Notes: generated by a model from the letters alone, not told the origin. Numbered from the stretch's first letter, positions 11,227-23,182 are shown. The stretch: 64,000 nucleotides of DNA from Ahaetulla prasina (GCF_028640845.1 NC_080541.1:142308464-142372463); one strand, 5' to 3'. Made by a program: numbers and translations.

Positions 11227-11730
11227 GTAAATAAATGACAAAAGACAAGTAGTCCTTGAGGTACAAATGGCTGTTTAATGACTGCCTGAAGTTATGAATG
11301 CACCCCAAAAGTGTACTTACAATAGGGGTTCAAAATTGTGACCAACAAGAGGCCTCTGTATGTGACCTGGATTCAGTCACTCCTGAAGCAGTGGCCATGA
11401 CTATGTGGCCATGACTGCCCTTTGTCCCCAGCACAGGTAATTCCCGAGGTCCATATGGTTGGTGCGTTTCTTTCCCTCTGGTCACTTGACCAACCAAGAT
11501 TGAGGACTTTGCATCTGGGGTGTTTTTTTCCCCCTCCTCATTGCTGCCAAATGAGGAGTGAATTTCTCGCTGTTCTGTTATTGTTGATTTTTGTTCCTGT
11601 TGTCTTGAGGCCTGGAGTATTGCAGTTGCCTTTGTAAGTACTTTACCATTTTCTTTTTCATTATAATACTGTACTTGTTTGTAAGTACTTTGCAGACTAT
11701 TGTGCTTGTTTGTAAGTAAGTACTATACCA

Positions 11731-11848
11731 GCGGTCTCCAACCTTGGCAACTTTAAGACTTGTGGACTTCAACTCCCAGAATTCCTTGGCCAGCTTTGCT
11801 GGGAGTTGGGAGTTGAAGTCTTAAAGTTGCCAAGGTTGGAGACCCTTG
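11731..11848. mobile_element. Palindromic hAT-like MITE
   Basis: Long hairpin. GGTCTCCAACCTTGGCAACT on the left pairs with AGTTGCCAAGGTTGGAGACC on the right, with a centre of paired CTTCAACTCCCA/TGGGAGTTGAAG. Same family as 4,700 and 63,183. Confidence 0.75.
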
Positions 11849-11974
11849 TATTATACGAAATTTTCTTAGTATTTAGAAGTTTTTTTTAGCATTGCCTTGG
11901 AATTGCTTGCAGAACTACCAGCCTGTGTCTCAGAAAGCAGATTTAGTACTGTAAAATTCCTTCGCATTCTACTG

Positions 11975-12335
11975 TATAGGTAGTCCAAAATTTCTGTTGT
12001 TAAGTGAGACATTTGTTTAGTGAACTTTGCTTCATTTTGCGAACTTTCTTGCCCCAATTGTTAAATGAATCACTGCAGTTATTAAGTTAGCGACATGTTT
12101 GTGAAGTGAATCTGGCTTTGCTTGTCACAAGGTGGCAAAAGGGGATCACATGACCTTGGGACACTGCAACGGTCATAAACATGAACCAGTTGCTAAGCAT
12201 CTGGATTTTGATCACATGATCATGGGGATGCTGTAACAGTTGTAAGTGTGAAAAATGGTCTTAAGTCACTTTTTTCAGTGATGTGACTTCGAACAGTCAC
12301 TAAATGAACTTTTGTAGGTTGAGGACTACCTGTAC
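11975..12335. repeat. Interspersed reptile repeat (GTAGTCCTCGACTTAC family)
   Basis: Matches within the window include 14,863-15,240, 13,780-14,000, 11,245-11,400 and 19,526-19,672. All share phrases such as ATCACATGACCxxGGGACA, GTTGCTAAGCATC and GAGGACTACCT. The inverted ends (AGGTAGTCCTC / GAGGACTACCT) suggest a MITE. The class is not certain. Confidence 0.55.
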
Positions 12336-12800
12336 TGTTTGTTTGCAGGCATTTTGTGATTGCTTGCAGAAAGGTCCTTTGTAGTTTGCTGTTTGTTTGC
12401 TTTTGTATATGAGGATTAGTGAATACTGCTGTAGATTGCTTGTCGAACAGGTGATGAGCGGGTGGCAGCAATTCCCTCCAGTGGTTCCACACAGAGCCCT
12501 GCAAATTCGCCCTCCCACCTCAACTTCAGTTCAGGCGCCTGCTTGGAATCACTGCACATCTCACCTTGCCAGAACAGCTGGAACAACAACTCCCTCAGCT
12601 GGGAGTCCTGCAGATTCTCAAGCCTCTTGGTTCATTGAACGATGGCAGATATCATTTAACGAACCAAAGCAAACAGCAAGGCCAAATTTCATTCTATTAA
12701 TGACCCAATTGATTCACTTAATGAATGTGATAAAAACTGTCATAAAAATGAATCCAATTCATTTTACGACCCTAATAGGCAGAGTCCATTAGGGTCATAC

Positions 12801-13059
12801 CAGGGTGAAATCCAAATTTTTCCCCTACCAGTTCTGTGGGCGTGGCTTGGTGAGTGTGGCTTGGTGAAATTCAATTTTTTTTTTACTACCACCCTACGTG
12901 GCAGGGGAAAGATATTGCAAAATCTCCATTCCCTCCCCACTCCTGGGGAAAGGATATTGCAAAATCTCCATTCCCACCCCACTCTGGGACCAGCCAGAGG
13001 TGGTAAATTTCTGCTACTGATTCTCCAGAACCTGTCAGAACTTGCTGGATTTCACCCCG
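12801..13059. mobile_element. hAT MITE with 8-bp target duplication GGTCATAC
   Basis: Element CAGGGTGAAATCC...GGATTTCACCCCG is flanked by GGTCATAC at 12,793-12,800 and 13,060-13,067. It has two GGGGAAAGGATATTGCAAAA-type blocks inside. The target site is the donor region of the decayed micro-exon immediately to its right. Confidence 0.8.
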
Positions 13060-13067
13060 GGTCATAC

Positions 13068-13087
13068 CTGCAGCCACCATAATACAG
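13068..13087 (-). pseudogene. Micro-exon remnant at hAT insertion site
   Basis: The minus strand reads TATTATGGTGGCTGCAG followed by GTATGACC, i.e. a TATGGTGGC-like core and an apparent CAG|GT donor. The acceptor side is unrecognisable. The hAT target duplication starts exactly at the donor. Short, so weak evidence. Confidence 0.3.
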
Positions 13088-13213
13088 CACAATATTTAGG
13101 ACCTGAACTGAAGTAAGTTGAAAAACGTATTTCATTTTGTGTTCCATATGATAACTGTACTATGGATAACCCAGGTAATATTATTTACCTATACTATATT
13201 ATAGTATAGTTTG

Positions 13214-13252
13214 TAGCTGTCATATTGGTTGCCCCTAGCACCTTCTGATCCA
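13214..13252 (-). pseudogene. Decayed micro-exon
   Basis: The minus strand reads GGATCAGAAGGTGCTAGGGG then CAACCAATATGACAGCTAC. This is a GSEGARGNQYDSY form of the module, with an AAAG acceptor remnant. The donor has mutated to CTACAAACT, so the exon could not be defined at its 3' end. Confidence 0.55.
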
Positions 13253-13635
13253 CTTTGTAAAAATATTGTAGATTACAAAATAATTATTGTAATTAAACAT
13301 ATAACTCATTGCTATATTCTGTAGTAAAAATTAGCTGAAAATGTTTATTTTCTTTTCCATATGATAGTTATCTATTAGTTATTTCAGTATATATTACATA
13401 ATTGCTATGGTAATTATCATACATTTGTAAAAATGAAACAAAATGTATAAATAGCTTAGTTCTCCTCCTGAATATACTATACAATATTTGCTACAATTAT
13501 CTACAGAAAATATTATGTAGATTATTCAGGAGCAGAACTAAGCTATTTATTCATTTTATTTCATTTCTACAAGTCTATAATAAATAAGCATAGCAAATAC
13601 TATACACACACTCTACATTATACAGCCATTTTTAC

Positions 13636-13665
13636 CTGGCTGCTACTGCCACCATATGATCCTCC
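13636..13665 (-). CDS. Micro-exon, 10 codons, GGSYGGSSSQ
   Basis: 30-nt exon, acceptor TTCTTACAG, donor CAG|GTAAAA. It is a short module lacking the YGQ ending. Confidence 0.85.
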
Positions 13666-14211
13666 CTGTAAGAAAATGAGACGTAATTAGAAATAATAAT
13701 CTTGATAACTTAAAACACTATTTGCTGCATTCAGAAGCAGAAATAATATTTCATTTAATTTTGTCTACATCTCAAATACAGATTGTCTGTGACTTATGAC
13801 TTTAATTGAGCCCATTGTTAAATGAATGAAGTGTTCATTAAATGACTCTATTATATGAATTGGGTGTGTTTTGCTGGAAACCAGAAGTTAATGGCAGAAA
13901 CTGGCATAAAACACAGAATATCACGGTCATGTGACCACGAACATTGCAAACAGTCATAAATGTAAGCCGGTTGCCAAGTAACTGTGGGGCTGGGGAGGTT
14001 GCAGCTGTTGGAAATTGGGTGATATGCGCACTGCTGACACGGTCTCACAAGACAGCAGCTAATCAACGCCTGTCAAATTACGCTGATTAGCTGAAGACAG
14101 ATTCGGCTAGCTAAAACTTTTAGCTAGCCAAATCTAGCTAAAAGTTTTAGCTAATGAATCTGTTTGATTCTTTTAATAAATCATGTGACTTGAATGGATG
14201 GATTTAATAAA

Positions 14212-14218
<7 letters not shown>

Positions 14219-14256
<38 letters not shown>

Positions 14257-14260
14257 ATAA

Positions 14261-14291
<31 letters not shown>
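14219..14291. repeat. (AAT)n microsatellite
   Basis: Run of AAT triplets with an interruption AATAAAATAAAATAAT, flanked by two copies of TTTAATAAATCATGTGACTT. Confidence 0.9.
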
Positions 14292-14292
<1 letters not shown>

Positions 14293-14717
14293 GAATGGAT
14301 TTAATAAATCATGTGACTTGAATGGATGCGATGCTGGCATGACCCGCACGTCTGATGTTGCTCACAGTGGTCCAAGGGACCGCTCAGGGAGTTAGTGTGC
14401 TTGCTCAGACTCGTGAAAAATTAGAGGGAACATTGGTGATAGGTGCCTTTTTGGGGGTCTGTCATAATTTTGAATGGTCTAAGCAACTAAGCAACCAGTA
14501 ATTAAGTGAGGATTACCTGTATACTGTTTAACCATGGTAATTTTTAAAGCTACAGTTATTGCTTGGCTCCAATTGGCTATTGTAATTTTTAAACACTCTA
14601 TTCTTTACAGAAAAGTTTTCTCATTAATGAGGACTAAGCAGAAAACTGTTTTCTATATTTCTGAATATAAACCTGCCCAGTTATTAATATTTATATCTCC
14701 ATGTATATTAATGCATA

Positions 14718-14719
<2 letters not shown>

Positions 14720-14748
<29 letters not shown>
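14720..14748. repeat. (CA)n microsatellite
   Basis: About 14 CA repeats followed by a CTCCCTCCCTCTCACTCCCC pyrimidine tract. Confidence 0.9.
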
Positions 14749-14751
<3 letters not shown>

Positions 14752-14862
14752 TCCCTCCCTCTCACTCCCCCTCCCTCTCATGAATAAACTAAGAATTTTA
14801 GATGCAAAAATACTGAGTTTAAACTGGGTTTATCTTATTCACTGATGGGCTTATTTATGAGT

Positions 14863-15240
14863 ATCTACAGGTAGTTGACTTATAACCAGAGCAGAGCCCA
14901 ATTTTTTGTTGCTAAGTGAGTTTTGCCTCATTAAGTGACCTTTCTTGCCACAGTTGTGAATCACTGCAGTTGTAAAGTTAGTAACATGATTGTTAAGTGA
15001 ATCTGGCTTCCCCATTAACTTTGCTTGTCAGAAGGTCACAAAGGTGATCACATGACCCAGGACATTGCAACCATCATAAATACATGCCAGTTGCCAAACG
15101 TCCAAATTCTAACGATTTGGGCAATGGGGATGCTGCAATGGTCGTAAGTTTAAAACAGTCGTAAGTCACTTTTCAGTGATATTGTAACAGTCACTAAAAA
15201 AATGGTTGTAAGTCAAAGACTGCCTGCATTGCAATACTTT
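14863..15240. repeat. Interspersed reptile repeat, long copy
   Basis: Best-preserved copy of the family described at 11,975. Starts near ACAGGTAGTTGACTTATAAC and ends near GTAAGTCAAAGACTGCCTG, giving inverted ends around 370 bp apart. Confidence 0.6.
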
Positions 15241-15381
15241 CTCGGGTATGTTGATTAAAAATCAAGGATTGATTTATCTGTGGATGTATTTATCCATAAG
15301 TATATAAGGTATATTTTCTACATCATACAGCTGTCCATTTGGATAATTACCACAATACCTATTTTAAAAACCAATATGAAC

Positions 15382-15597
15382 CATTGGTGGCACAGTGGTT
15401 AGAATGGAGTATTTCAGGCTAACTCTGTCCACAGCCTGGAGTTGGTCTTCATTGGCTCAAGGTTGACTCAGCCTTCCATCCTTCCGAAATCGGTAAAATG
15501 AGGATCCAGATTGTTGGGGGAAATATGCCGATTCTGTAACCCGCTTAGAAAGGGTTGTAAAAGCACTATGAAGCAGCATATATATCTAAGTGATATT
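15382..15597 (+). repeat. tRNA-derived SINE
   Basis: tRNA-like head TGGTGGCACAGTGGTTAGAA, then body CTCAAGGTTGACTCAGCCTT and GTAAAATGAGGATCCAGATT, then CCCGCTTAGAAAGGG. A reverse copy is at 38,185-38,386. Confidence 0.75.
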
Positions 15598-15723
15598 GCT
15601 ATTTATATGTATGTCAAGATTTCTTAATATATTTTAGTTATACAACAGATATATACTTGCGTGTATATCTTTTCAAGCAGATACAATATATTTCAGAGCA
15701 GAAATAAGCAGAATGAGTTTTAC

Positions 15724-15759
15724 CTGTCCAAACTGGTGGCTGCCCCCATATTGTCCACT
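15724..15759 (-). CDS. Micro-exon, 12 codons, SGQYGGSHQFGQ
   Basis: 36-nt exon, acceptor TTTCTGTTCAG, donor CAG|GTAAAA. Aromatic position 10 is Phe instead of Tyr, so the aromatic ring is conserved while the residue is not. Confidence 0.87.
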
Positions 15760-15999
15760 CTGAACAGAAAACAGTAATAAATCATTATGGTTAACATTCA
15801 TTACTTCCTTACTATATCTGCATTAAGACATTTTTTTAATGTTTAGGATCAGAAATAAGGATTAAGATTATTTTTTTATTATATATTATGTTTGATATGT
15901 TTAAGCAGTTTTAAAAGAGTTTTTAACGTAAGTTTTTAAATGTTCCTTTGGCCTGCTCATATAATTTCCAACTATGTATGAACTATGCATATCTACTCT

Positions 16000-16860
16000 A
16001 CTTGTGATGATGATGATGATGTCCGTTCAGTTGCACCTGATTCTTGGCAATTCTATCTCTCCACATTTTCCATTGTTGTAGGTCTTCTTTCACTGGTTTT
16101 ATGTGCTGGATGGTCTCAGCTTTGATGGCGTCTGGCCACATGTGGTCCATGTGATTTTTGAAATCTCATTTCCTTTTATCATCTACTTCTATTTTTATCA
16201 CTTACCACTTCAAGCATAACTGCCTTTTCCAGTAGGTTTTGTTGCATGATGTGGCCGAAGTAAGTAAGGTGGAATTTTATGATTTTGACTTCCAGGGATA
16301 TGTTTGGTTTTCTACAGTATTCATTCTCTCATTTATTTATGTATATCCTACCCTTTTAAAAAAGTATTCTTATCAATAATTTAAGGTAGTGAATATACCT
16401 AATACTTCTTCCTCTTATTTTCCCCACAACAACAGTCCTATGAAGTGAGTTGAACTGAGAGAGTGCGAGAGATCAATTTTCCTCCAGTCTAGTTTTTTTC
16501 ACAGTCCAACTTTTGCAACTGTACGTAGCTATGGGAAACATAATAGTGTGGATTTATTTGCATTTATTTGCCAGGTTGGTGTCCTTTTTTTTCCATATCC
16601 TATTCATGCTCATCCTTGCTTTGAGACCCAATGTGATTCAACACTTTATTTCTGGATAGCATTGATCAATCTGTGACTCTAGGAAAGTAGATTCTTATGC
16701 ATATTTGATCTTTTTACCACCAAGTATTATTTCAACATTTCCTTTCCTCTCGGTGGTTATGACCTCAGCCTTTTTGAGGTTCAGAAGGGGCCAAATTTCT
16801 CCCTCTCTATTTTAATCCTTTTGATCAGATGTTTCAAGTCTTCTCTGGTTTCTGAAAGAA
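16000..16860 (-). mobile_element. LINE fragment (RTE/R4-like), decayed
   Basis: The minus strand contains reverse-transcriptase-like remnants (NLKKAEVITTER, then LGSQID further on) and a 3' coding end related to KMWRDRIAKNQ. A sense copy of the same 3' end (MWREMIHRTVKNW) is at 19,290-19,470. It is too decayed to name the clade firmly. Confidence 0.45.
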
Positions 16861-17022
16861 CAGTTGTAACAAAATTCTATTTATTTCCAAAAGGGGTAAA
16901 GCTTGCAGCACAATGCTGTAAAGTAATAGAATCCTGTGGTCCTCACTGAACAAACATATTATGACTTTTAAAGTAGAGTGGTTTAGGGAGTTTTTTATGT
17001 TACTTATTTACTAATTTATTTA

Positions 17023-17350
17023 CTGTGTTTCCCCAAAAATAAGACATCCCCTGATAATAAGCTCAATCGGGCTTTTGAGTGCATGTGCCAAAATAAGCCC
17101 TCCCCAAAAATAAGCCCTCCCTGAAAATAAACCCTCCCCAAAAATATTTAACTGCATGCACAGCCGGTCCCCGCCATTTCCTCTGGTTAGGGTTAGGGAG
17201 AGAGAGCTGGAAATCAGGTAAGATAGCAAGAGGAGCCCCATCTTGCTCCATGCGCCCCAAAATAATAAGACCTCCCCGAACATAAGGCCAAGCACTTATT
17301 TTGGGGTTCAAAAAAATATAAGACCGGGTCTTATTTTCAGGGAAACACGG
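17023..17350. mobile_element. Mariner-like MITE, second copy
   Basis: Flanked by TA. Inverted ends CTGTGTTTCCCCAAAAATAA and TTATTTTCAGGGAAACACGG. It contains a short GGTTAGGGTTAGGG stretch, which looks like chance or captured repeat and not a telomeric site. Confidence 0.75.
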
Positions 17351-17547
17351 TAAATATTTTTTTATTTATTCATTCAATTGTTATTCATCTGGAAAAGACA
17401 TACAACAGACAAAATCAAAACTTTGAGGCAAATATTTTATTTATTTATTAAACAAATTTATGTAGCTGAATTAAAGCAACTGAATAAGCCTAACAGTTAT
17501 TTCATTTTTACTATCTAAAGCCATAGGAGATACAAGTTATAGTTTAC

Positions 17548-17589
17548 CTGTCCGTATTGGTTGCCATCATATGATTCACCATATCCACC
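17548..17589 (-). CDS. Micro-exon, 14 codons, GGYGESYDGNQYGQ
   Basis: 42-nt exon, acceptor TTTTTTCCACAG, donor CAG|GTAAAC. The module carries an extra GGYG prefix and acidic residues. Confidence 0.87.
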
Positions 17590-18026
17590 CTGTGGAAAAA
17601 ACCCAGTTATTATTTTAAAATATTTCATTGCTAAAATATGAATATTCGCCTAACAGACTTTATAGATTTTTCATGTCAGCTTTCCTAGACCAGAAAGAAG
17701 CCTAGAATGGAGTTTTTTATTTTTATTTAAATTATCAATAAAAGTAATATCTGTAGGATGTATTGAGAGATATAGAAATGTTGGTTTTTACGGACACCTT
17801 ATTGTTTATTGAACATACAAGGAATTAGGCCTTCAGGTTATAAATTTTGCTTTTATTAGGATACTCTACCTTGGCTAAATGAACCCATAGGTCCACTAGA
17901 TGGAAGCAGAGTTTCTATACATTTTTGCTGCCACCTACAGGTTGCCAAGATTGTTACTCTTCAGAAACTGATCTGCTAGCAATATAACAAAGCATATAAG
18001 TTTAAAACTGGCAAGTACCTTAAGCC

Positions 18027-18288
18027 CAGTGGTGAAATCAATTTTCATTTACTGCCAGTTCTGTGGGCGTACCTTGGTGGGTGTGGTGTAGCTTGATGGG
18101 TGTGGCAGGGGAAGGATACTGCAAAATCCCCATTCCCTCCCCACTCCTGGGGGAAGGATATTGCAAAATCTCCATTCCCACCCCACTCTGGGGCCAGCCA
18201 GAGGTGGTATTTGCCGGGTCTCTGAACTACTCAAAATTTCCGCGACCGGTTCTCCAGAACCTGTCAGAACCTGCTGGATTTCACCCTG
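18027..18288. mobile_element. hAT MITE with near-perfect 8-bp target duplication
   Basis: CAGTGGTGAAATC...GGATTTCACCCTG ends, flanked by CTTAAGCC (left) and CTTGAGCC (right), 7 of 8 matching. Same family as 12,801. Confidence 0.8.
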
Positions 18289-18439
18289 CTTGAGCCCTTT
18301 TTTAATAGATTTCAGAAAGAAAATATCTGGAGGCTGCAAAAGAAGTGATATTATTTTAGTCTTATTTTATTATCATGGTATATGTCACATATTGTCAGGC
18401 TCAGGCCCAAAGATGAGAGATCAAAATCCTGTTGAGTCC

Positions 18440-18890
18440 AATTCTTTACTTGCCTCCCACCGACCCGTACGCTCACACAGAGAGGGCCTTCTCAGGGTGC
18501 CGTCCGCCAGACAATGTCAGCTGGCGGCCCCCAGGGGTAGGGCCTTCTCTGTTGGAGCTCCTACGCTTTGGAATGAACTTCCCCCTGGCTTACGTCAAGT
18601 GCCTGATCTTCGGACTTTTCGCCGTGAGCTGAAAACGCACCTATTTATTCAAGCGGGACTGGCTTAGAAATTTATTAATTTTAACTGGGGTTATTTAGAT
18701 TTTAGTATTTTAAAGGTTTTAAATTTTAATATGTTTTAAACTTTGGCCAATTTTATAAGTTTTTTAATTGTTTATTTTAATTGTATTTTGTTACTGTTTT
18801 TATTTTGGCTGTACACCGCCCTGAGTCCTTCGGGAAAAGGGCGGTATAAAAATCTAATAAAATAAAATAAATAAATAAAATAAATACTTG
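18440..18890 (+). mobile_element. L2/CR1-type LINE 3' fragment
   Basis: Plus-strand frame with VRSHREGLLRVPSARQ, LAAPRGRAFSVGAPTLWN and RRELKTHLFIQ. Then comes a tail with CACCGCCCTGAGTCCTTCGG and an AATAAA-rich end. Same family as 10,613-11,165. Confidence 0.78.
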
Positions 18891-19120
18891 CTTACACCTA
18901 ATTGACAGAATCTCACCAACTTAAAGCTATAACTCTTTACTCTAATAGATACCTATATCTGGAGAAATTCTAGGATGTGGCTACCCTAAGCCTCTTCCAA
19001 TTTGGGACTTGGCAATTTTTTAATTAGGTTTCTTTCCCCCTCTTCTCTCCTCCATTACCAATACATCCAGACAGTAGGGATCCAAGTTGGGGAAATCAGC
19101 ATTATGAAATAGTTCATAGC

Positions 19121-19153
19121 TATCCATATTAATTGCTGCTGCCATAGAAACAA
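19121..19153 (-). pseudogene. Decayed micro-exon with in-frame stops
   Basis: The minus strand reads TTCTATGGCAGCAGCAATTA then ATATGGATAG. This is a YGSSN-stop-YG-stop version of YGSSSQYGQ. Both CAA and CAG glutamine codons have become TAA and TAG, and the donor GT is lost. Confidence 0.7.
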
Positions 19154-19289
19154 TTGTGGAGAGAAAATGAACTTTACTTGCTGTAATGTATCATCAGCAA
19201 AGTACTCTCTTGAATAAAGAGAGAATAAGCACAACCAGGGTCATTCACAGGGACTTAAAAAAAGGAAAGATGGTGGAAGTTATGCTTGG

Positions 19290-19470
19290 AAAGGTCAGTG
19301 GTAAAAGGAAATGAGGCCTCCAAAAAACCCACACTGGCTAAACACCATCAAAGGCAACACCAGCCAGAGCATAAATCAAGTAAAAGGAGCTGTACAAGAT
19401 CAGAAAATGTGGAGAGAGATGATTCATAGAACTGTCAAGAATTGGGCACGGTCGAACAGATAGCATTCAT
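19290..19470 (+). mobile_element. LINE 3' fragment (same family as 16.0-16.9 kb)
   Basis: Encodes MWREMIHRTVKNWARSNR before a stop, the same 3' ORF end seen in reverse orientation at 16,030. Heavily decayed upstream. Confidence 0.45.
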
Positions 19471-19525
19471 CACCATTGTCACTTGCATGAAACATATACT
19501 GCTATGATACATATTGGGAATGCAC

Positions 19526-19672
19526 AACAGGTAGTCTTCAACTTAGGACCAGTCTCACTTAATGACCATTTGAAATCGGGTCCAGTCACTTGTTGACCCA
19601 CTTAACAACTGCAATGACTTACTACCATGATTCGGAGATCAAATCATGGTCATAGGTCGAGGACTACCTATA
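19526..19672. repeat. Interspersed reptile repeat, short copy
   Basis: Starts CAGGTAGTCTTCAACTTAGG and ends CGAGGACTACCTA, giving inverted ends. It is the internally deleted form of the family at 14,863. Confidence 0.6.
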
Positions 19673-19685
19673 TGTAATGTTTTAC

Positions 19686-19730
19686 CTGTTCAGATTGGCT
19701 GCTGCCTCCATCTGATCCAACTTGTTCATT
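19686..19730 (-). CDS. Micro-exon, 15 codons, NEQVGSDGGSSQSEQ
   Basis: 45-nt exon, acceptor TTTTCTTCAG, donor CAG|GTAAAA. It is an acidic variant in which both Tyr positions are replaced (Asp, Ser), so the aromatic pattern is lost while GSxGGSSQ is kept. Confidence 0.83.
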
Positions 19731-19734
19731 CTGA

Positions 19735-20629
19735 AGAAAATAATAATTCTTTCAAAAAGTTGTTAAAATAATATTCCGCCTTAAAACATTTTAGATATCT
19801 TTAACAATTGTTCCATAAGAATCCCTATTTTAAACTATTTTCATTATAGCTTTTTTAAGCCTAGGAACAGAGGTGATTATAGAGTTCTTTCTATTCAATC
19901 TATAGAACATTAACATATAATATATACTTGCTCTCTTAGTAGAGTTTATTTACTTCTCCAAATCTCAAAACATTCTATATACATATACCTCATATATACT
20001 AGTCCTGTTTGCACACAAACTTGAATTCTCCTGCTGCATAGATTTTAAAGCAATAGGAATGGGAAGTGGTTTCAAACAAACAAAGGTTTCCCACAACACT
20101 GAATAAAATCAGCAACCCATAACTACTGCCTTCTATAGAGTGTCATTAATACTGGTAGTTTCTATTTAGCAAAGAAAAGTCTAGTTTCATTACTTCCTGT
20201 TCAGTAAAGCTAGAGAGTTCAGTGATTAATTGCTCCTTGATTCATCATCTGTCTCCTTTCCTTTCTTTTATTGCCAAAAGAGCTACTTTGGTGTAAAAGA
20301 AAAAAAGAGGGGGAAAATAGGAATTATCTAGTACATTAACCTCTGTCCATCTATACTTGACTAATTCAGATATATTCACAATAAAAAGTTGCCCTAACAT
20401 CACTACAAACATGCATAAAAATTTTAACTTATCTCCTAGTTAGTTATTGGATATGTAGATAGGTTCTACAAAGAATCAGAATTTGGGTATCAATTTTTTT
20501 ATTTTTAATGGTATTTTAAATTTAAAATCTGTATTGTTTTATAATGTATTTTAATCAACGACAGTAAGCCACCTAGATTTCACTTTGGGTGAGATGGGAA
20601 ACATATCAGTTTAATATGTTAAATTTATA
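19735..20629. other. Intron without recognisable features
   Basis: AT-rich sequence. I see no exon-like block, RNA gene or clear repeat here. Confidence 0.5.
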
Positions 20630-21720
20630 TGTGGCGTTCCCCAAGGCAGCGTTCTTGGACCAACACTCTTCATATTATACATTAATGAACCCTGTGACCA
20701 TATTACAACCCTGTGACCATATTACAACTCTTTGCTGACGATGTCAAACTATTTAAGACCACCAACAATACAGCTATCCTCCAAAAAGACCTTGACTTTT
20801 TATCTGAATGGTCTAAAACTTGGCAACTCCAAATCTCAACCAGCAAATGCTCAGTCTTACATATTGGAAAAAAGAACCTAAACACTAAGTACAAGCTTGA
20901 TGGACATTACCTTACAGATGACCCCCACTCTGTTGAAGATCTTGGAGTTTTCGTATCAAATGATCTAAGTGACAAAGCCCACTGTAACTACATAGCAAAA
21001 AAGGCCTTAAAAGTTGTAAACCTAATCTTGCGTAGCTTCTTCTCCAAAAACACTACACTACTAACCAGAGCATATAAAACATTTGCTAGACCAATTCTTG
21101 AATACAGCTCGACTGTTTGGAACCCATACCACATTTCTGACATCAATACAATTGAACGTGTCCAGAAATATTTTACAAGAAGTGTACTCCACTCCTCCGA
21201 ATACAACAAAATACCTTATGCCACCAGACTTGAAATCCTGGGTTTAGAAAATTTAGAACTCCGCCGCCTTCGACATAACCTGAGTTTAACTCATAGAATC
21301 ATCTATTACAATGTCCTTCCTGTCAAAGACTACTTCAGCTTCAATTGCAACAATACAAGAGCACACAATAGATTTAAGCTTAATGTTAACCGCTCCAATC
21401 TTGATTGCAGAAAATATGACTTCTGTAACAGAGTTGTTAATGCTTGGAATACACTACCTGACTCTGTGGTCTCTTCCCCAAATCCCCAAAGCTTCAACCA
21501 AAAACTATGTACCATTGACCTCACCCCATTCCTAAGAGGTCTGTAAGGGGCGTGCATAAGAGCACAATCGTGCCTACCATTCCTGTCCTATTGTTTCCTT
21601 TCATTATATCCAATTAATATAGTTATTACATACTCATACCCATATATATGCTTATATATGTATCATTATTTCATGCTTATGCTTATATATACTGTGTGAC
21701 AAAATAAATAAATAAATACA
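20630..21720 (+). mobile_element. CR1-superfamily (Rex1/Babar-like) LINE, 5'-truncated
   Basis: Begins inside the reverse transcriptase at the [18 protein letters not shown] motif (20,632). A 19-bp direct repeat, CCCTGTGACCATATTACAA, shifts the frame. Then comes the catalytic FADDVKLF and a 277-codon frame including YSSTVWNPY, IERVQKYFTRSV and NAWNTLPDSVV. The tail starts GGGGCGTGCATAAGAGCACA and ends in AATAAATAAATA. Related tails lie at 36,762 and 41,028. Truncated and non-autonomous. Confidence 0.8.
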
Positions 21721-22082
21721 AAAATAAATAAATAAATAAATAAATACTTGTAAAAACTGCTATACAGCATTATTATCAGGTTAGTTTTATCCAAGTCTAG
21801 TAGTTATATGTCTGCATGGCTATGTTAGCAATTTAGGATTTAATCAAGGTGAGACTGAACTGAAACATGTTGTTTACATAATGTTGCTCATGCAACAGCC
21901 ATTATTTGCCAATTTCCCCCCCATCTAAAGCGGGGGGGGGGCAATTTTTTAAATCTTATGCTAGCAGTTCAATTAGGTGCAGATTCTCCCCACTGTAAGG
22001 GTTATTTGATTTCTTAATATTCTCCCCCATGAAAATTGCAAGCAAATCCAAAGGAATATTTATTTATTAATTAATTTAGAGC

Positions 22083-22295
22083 AGTGTGGTGGCCTAGTGG
22101 TGATTGAATTTCTCAACCTTCCCATTTGGAAGGTTGAGAAGTTCAATCCTAGATAGCAGATGTTTCTCTCCTAGGGAACAAAGAAAAAATATCTGCTGTA
22201 AACTCTGCTTAGGTATCAGAAAGGGCATCCGGCCAGTAAACGCTCAGCTCCATTCAGTCGCCCTGACTCTACCCCAAATAGGGACTACAGGATCA
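22083..22295 (+). repeat. tRNA-derived SINE with GGGCATCCGGCC tail
   Basis: Head GTGGTGGCCTAGTGGTGATT, anticodon-region-like hairpin around TTCTCAACCTTCCC, B-box-like AAGTTCAATCCTAG, and a tail with AGAAAGGGCATCCGGCCAGT. A reverse copy is at 42,262-42,448. Confidence 0.7.
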
Positions 22296-22835
22296 TAAAA
22301 AATGGACTTATATTTATTTATTTATTAAATTTATATGTCACCCATCTTGCAATCTGTATAATTTGAAATTTTCTATACAGTATGATATTTGGCTTGTTTT
22401 ACTCTTTTGTAATCTTTCTTAGAAAATTGTATGCTTTAAAAACTGTTTTCCTTTTAATTTGTTTTAAAAGCTGCTTTAAAAACAAAAAATAATTAGTTAT
22501 CATTTTTTTTCTCATGATAAACTATGAGAAAATGCAAGTTTACTTTTGTAAATATCACTTTGGATATGAAAATGCCACATCAAATTGGACTATTCTTAAA
22601 GTAAGTTGGGTGGGATGGTCATTTCCAAGATTCGAGATCACCTCTCACAATGGATTTGGGTGATTGTTTAGTTTCTGCTAGTGCTAGCTGCCTCTTGTCA
22701 GGCATTGTTCAGATGAGAGATTATTAAAGGATTCAGGTTTCCCTTCTCGGATTTACAGTTGGGTAACAAAAAACTTTGAGAATAGTAAGAACAAAAAATA
22801 TATATTAACTGAGGTCTCTTGAAATCTCTTGTGAT

Positions 22836-23182
22836 GGCTCAGGGGCTAAGACATTGAGCTTGTCGATTGAAAGGTCGGCAGCTCGGCGGTTCAAATCCCT
22901 AGTGCTGCCATGTAACAGGGTGAGCTCCCGTTACTTGTCCCAGCTTCTGCCAACTTAGCAGTTTTGAAGGCACGTAAAAATGCAAGTAGAAAAAATAAGG
23001 ACCACCTTTGGTGGGAAAGTAACAGGTTCCGTGCGCCTTTGGTGTTGAGTCATGCCGGCCACATGACCATGGAGACGTCTTCGGACAGCGCTGGCTCTTT
23101 GGCTTTGAAACGGAGATGAGCACCGCCCCCTAGAGTCGGCAACGACTAGCACGTATGTGTGAGGGGAACCTTTACCTTTACC
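22836..23182 (+). repeat. tRNA-derived SINE (Sauria-like), second copy
   Basis: Same body as the 5,869 copy, including GGTTCAAATCCCTAGTGC, CACATGACCATGGAGACGTC and CACGTATGTGTGAGGGGAAC. Confidence 0.8.

Noticed and set aside
17183..17196. GGTTAGGGTTAGGG inside a MITE, as a possible interstitial telomere
   Set aside because: Only two units and embedded in a transposon.
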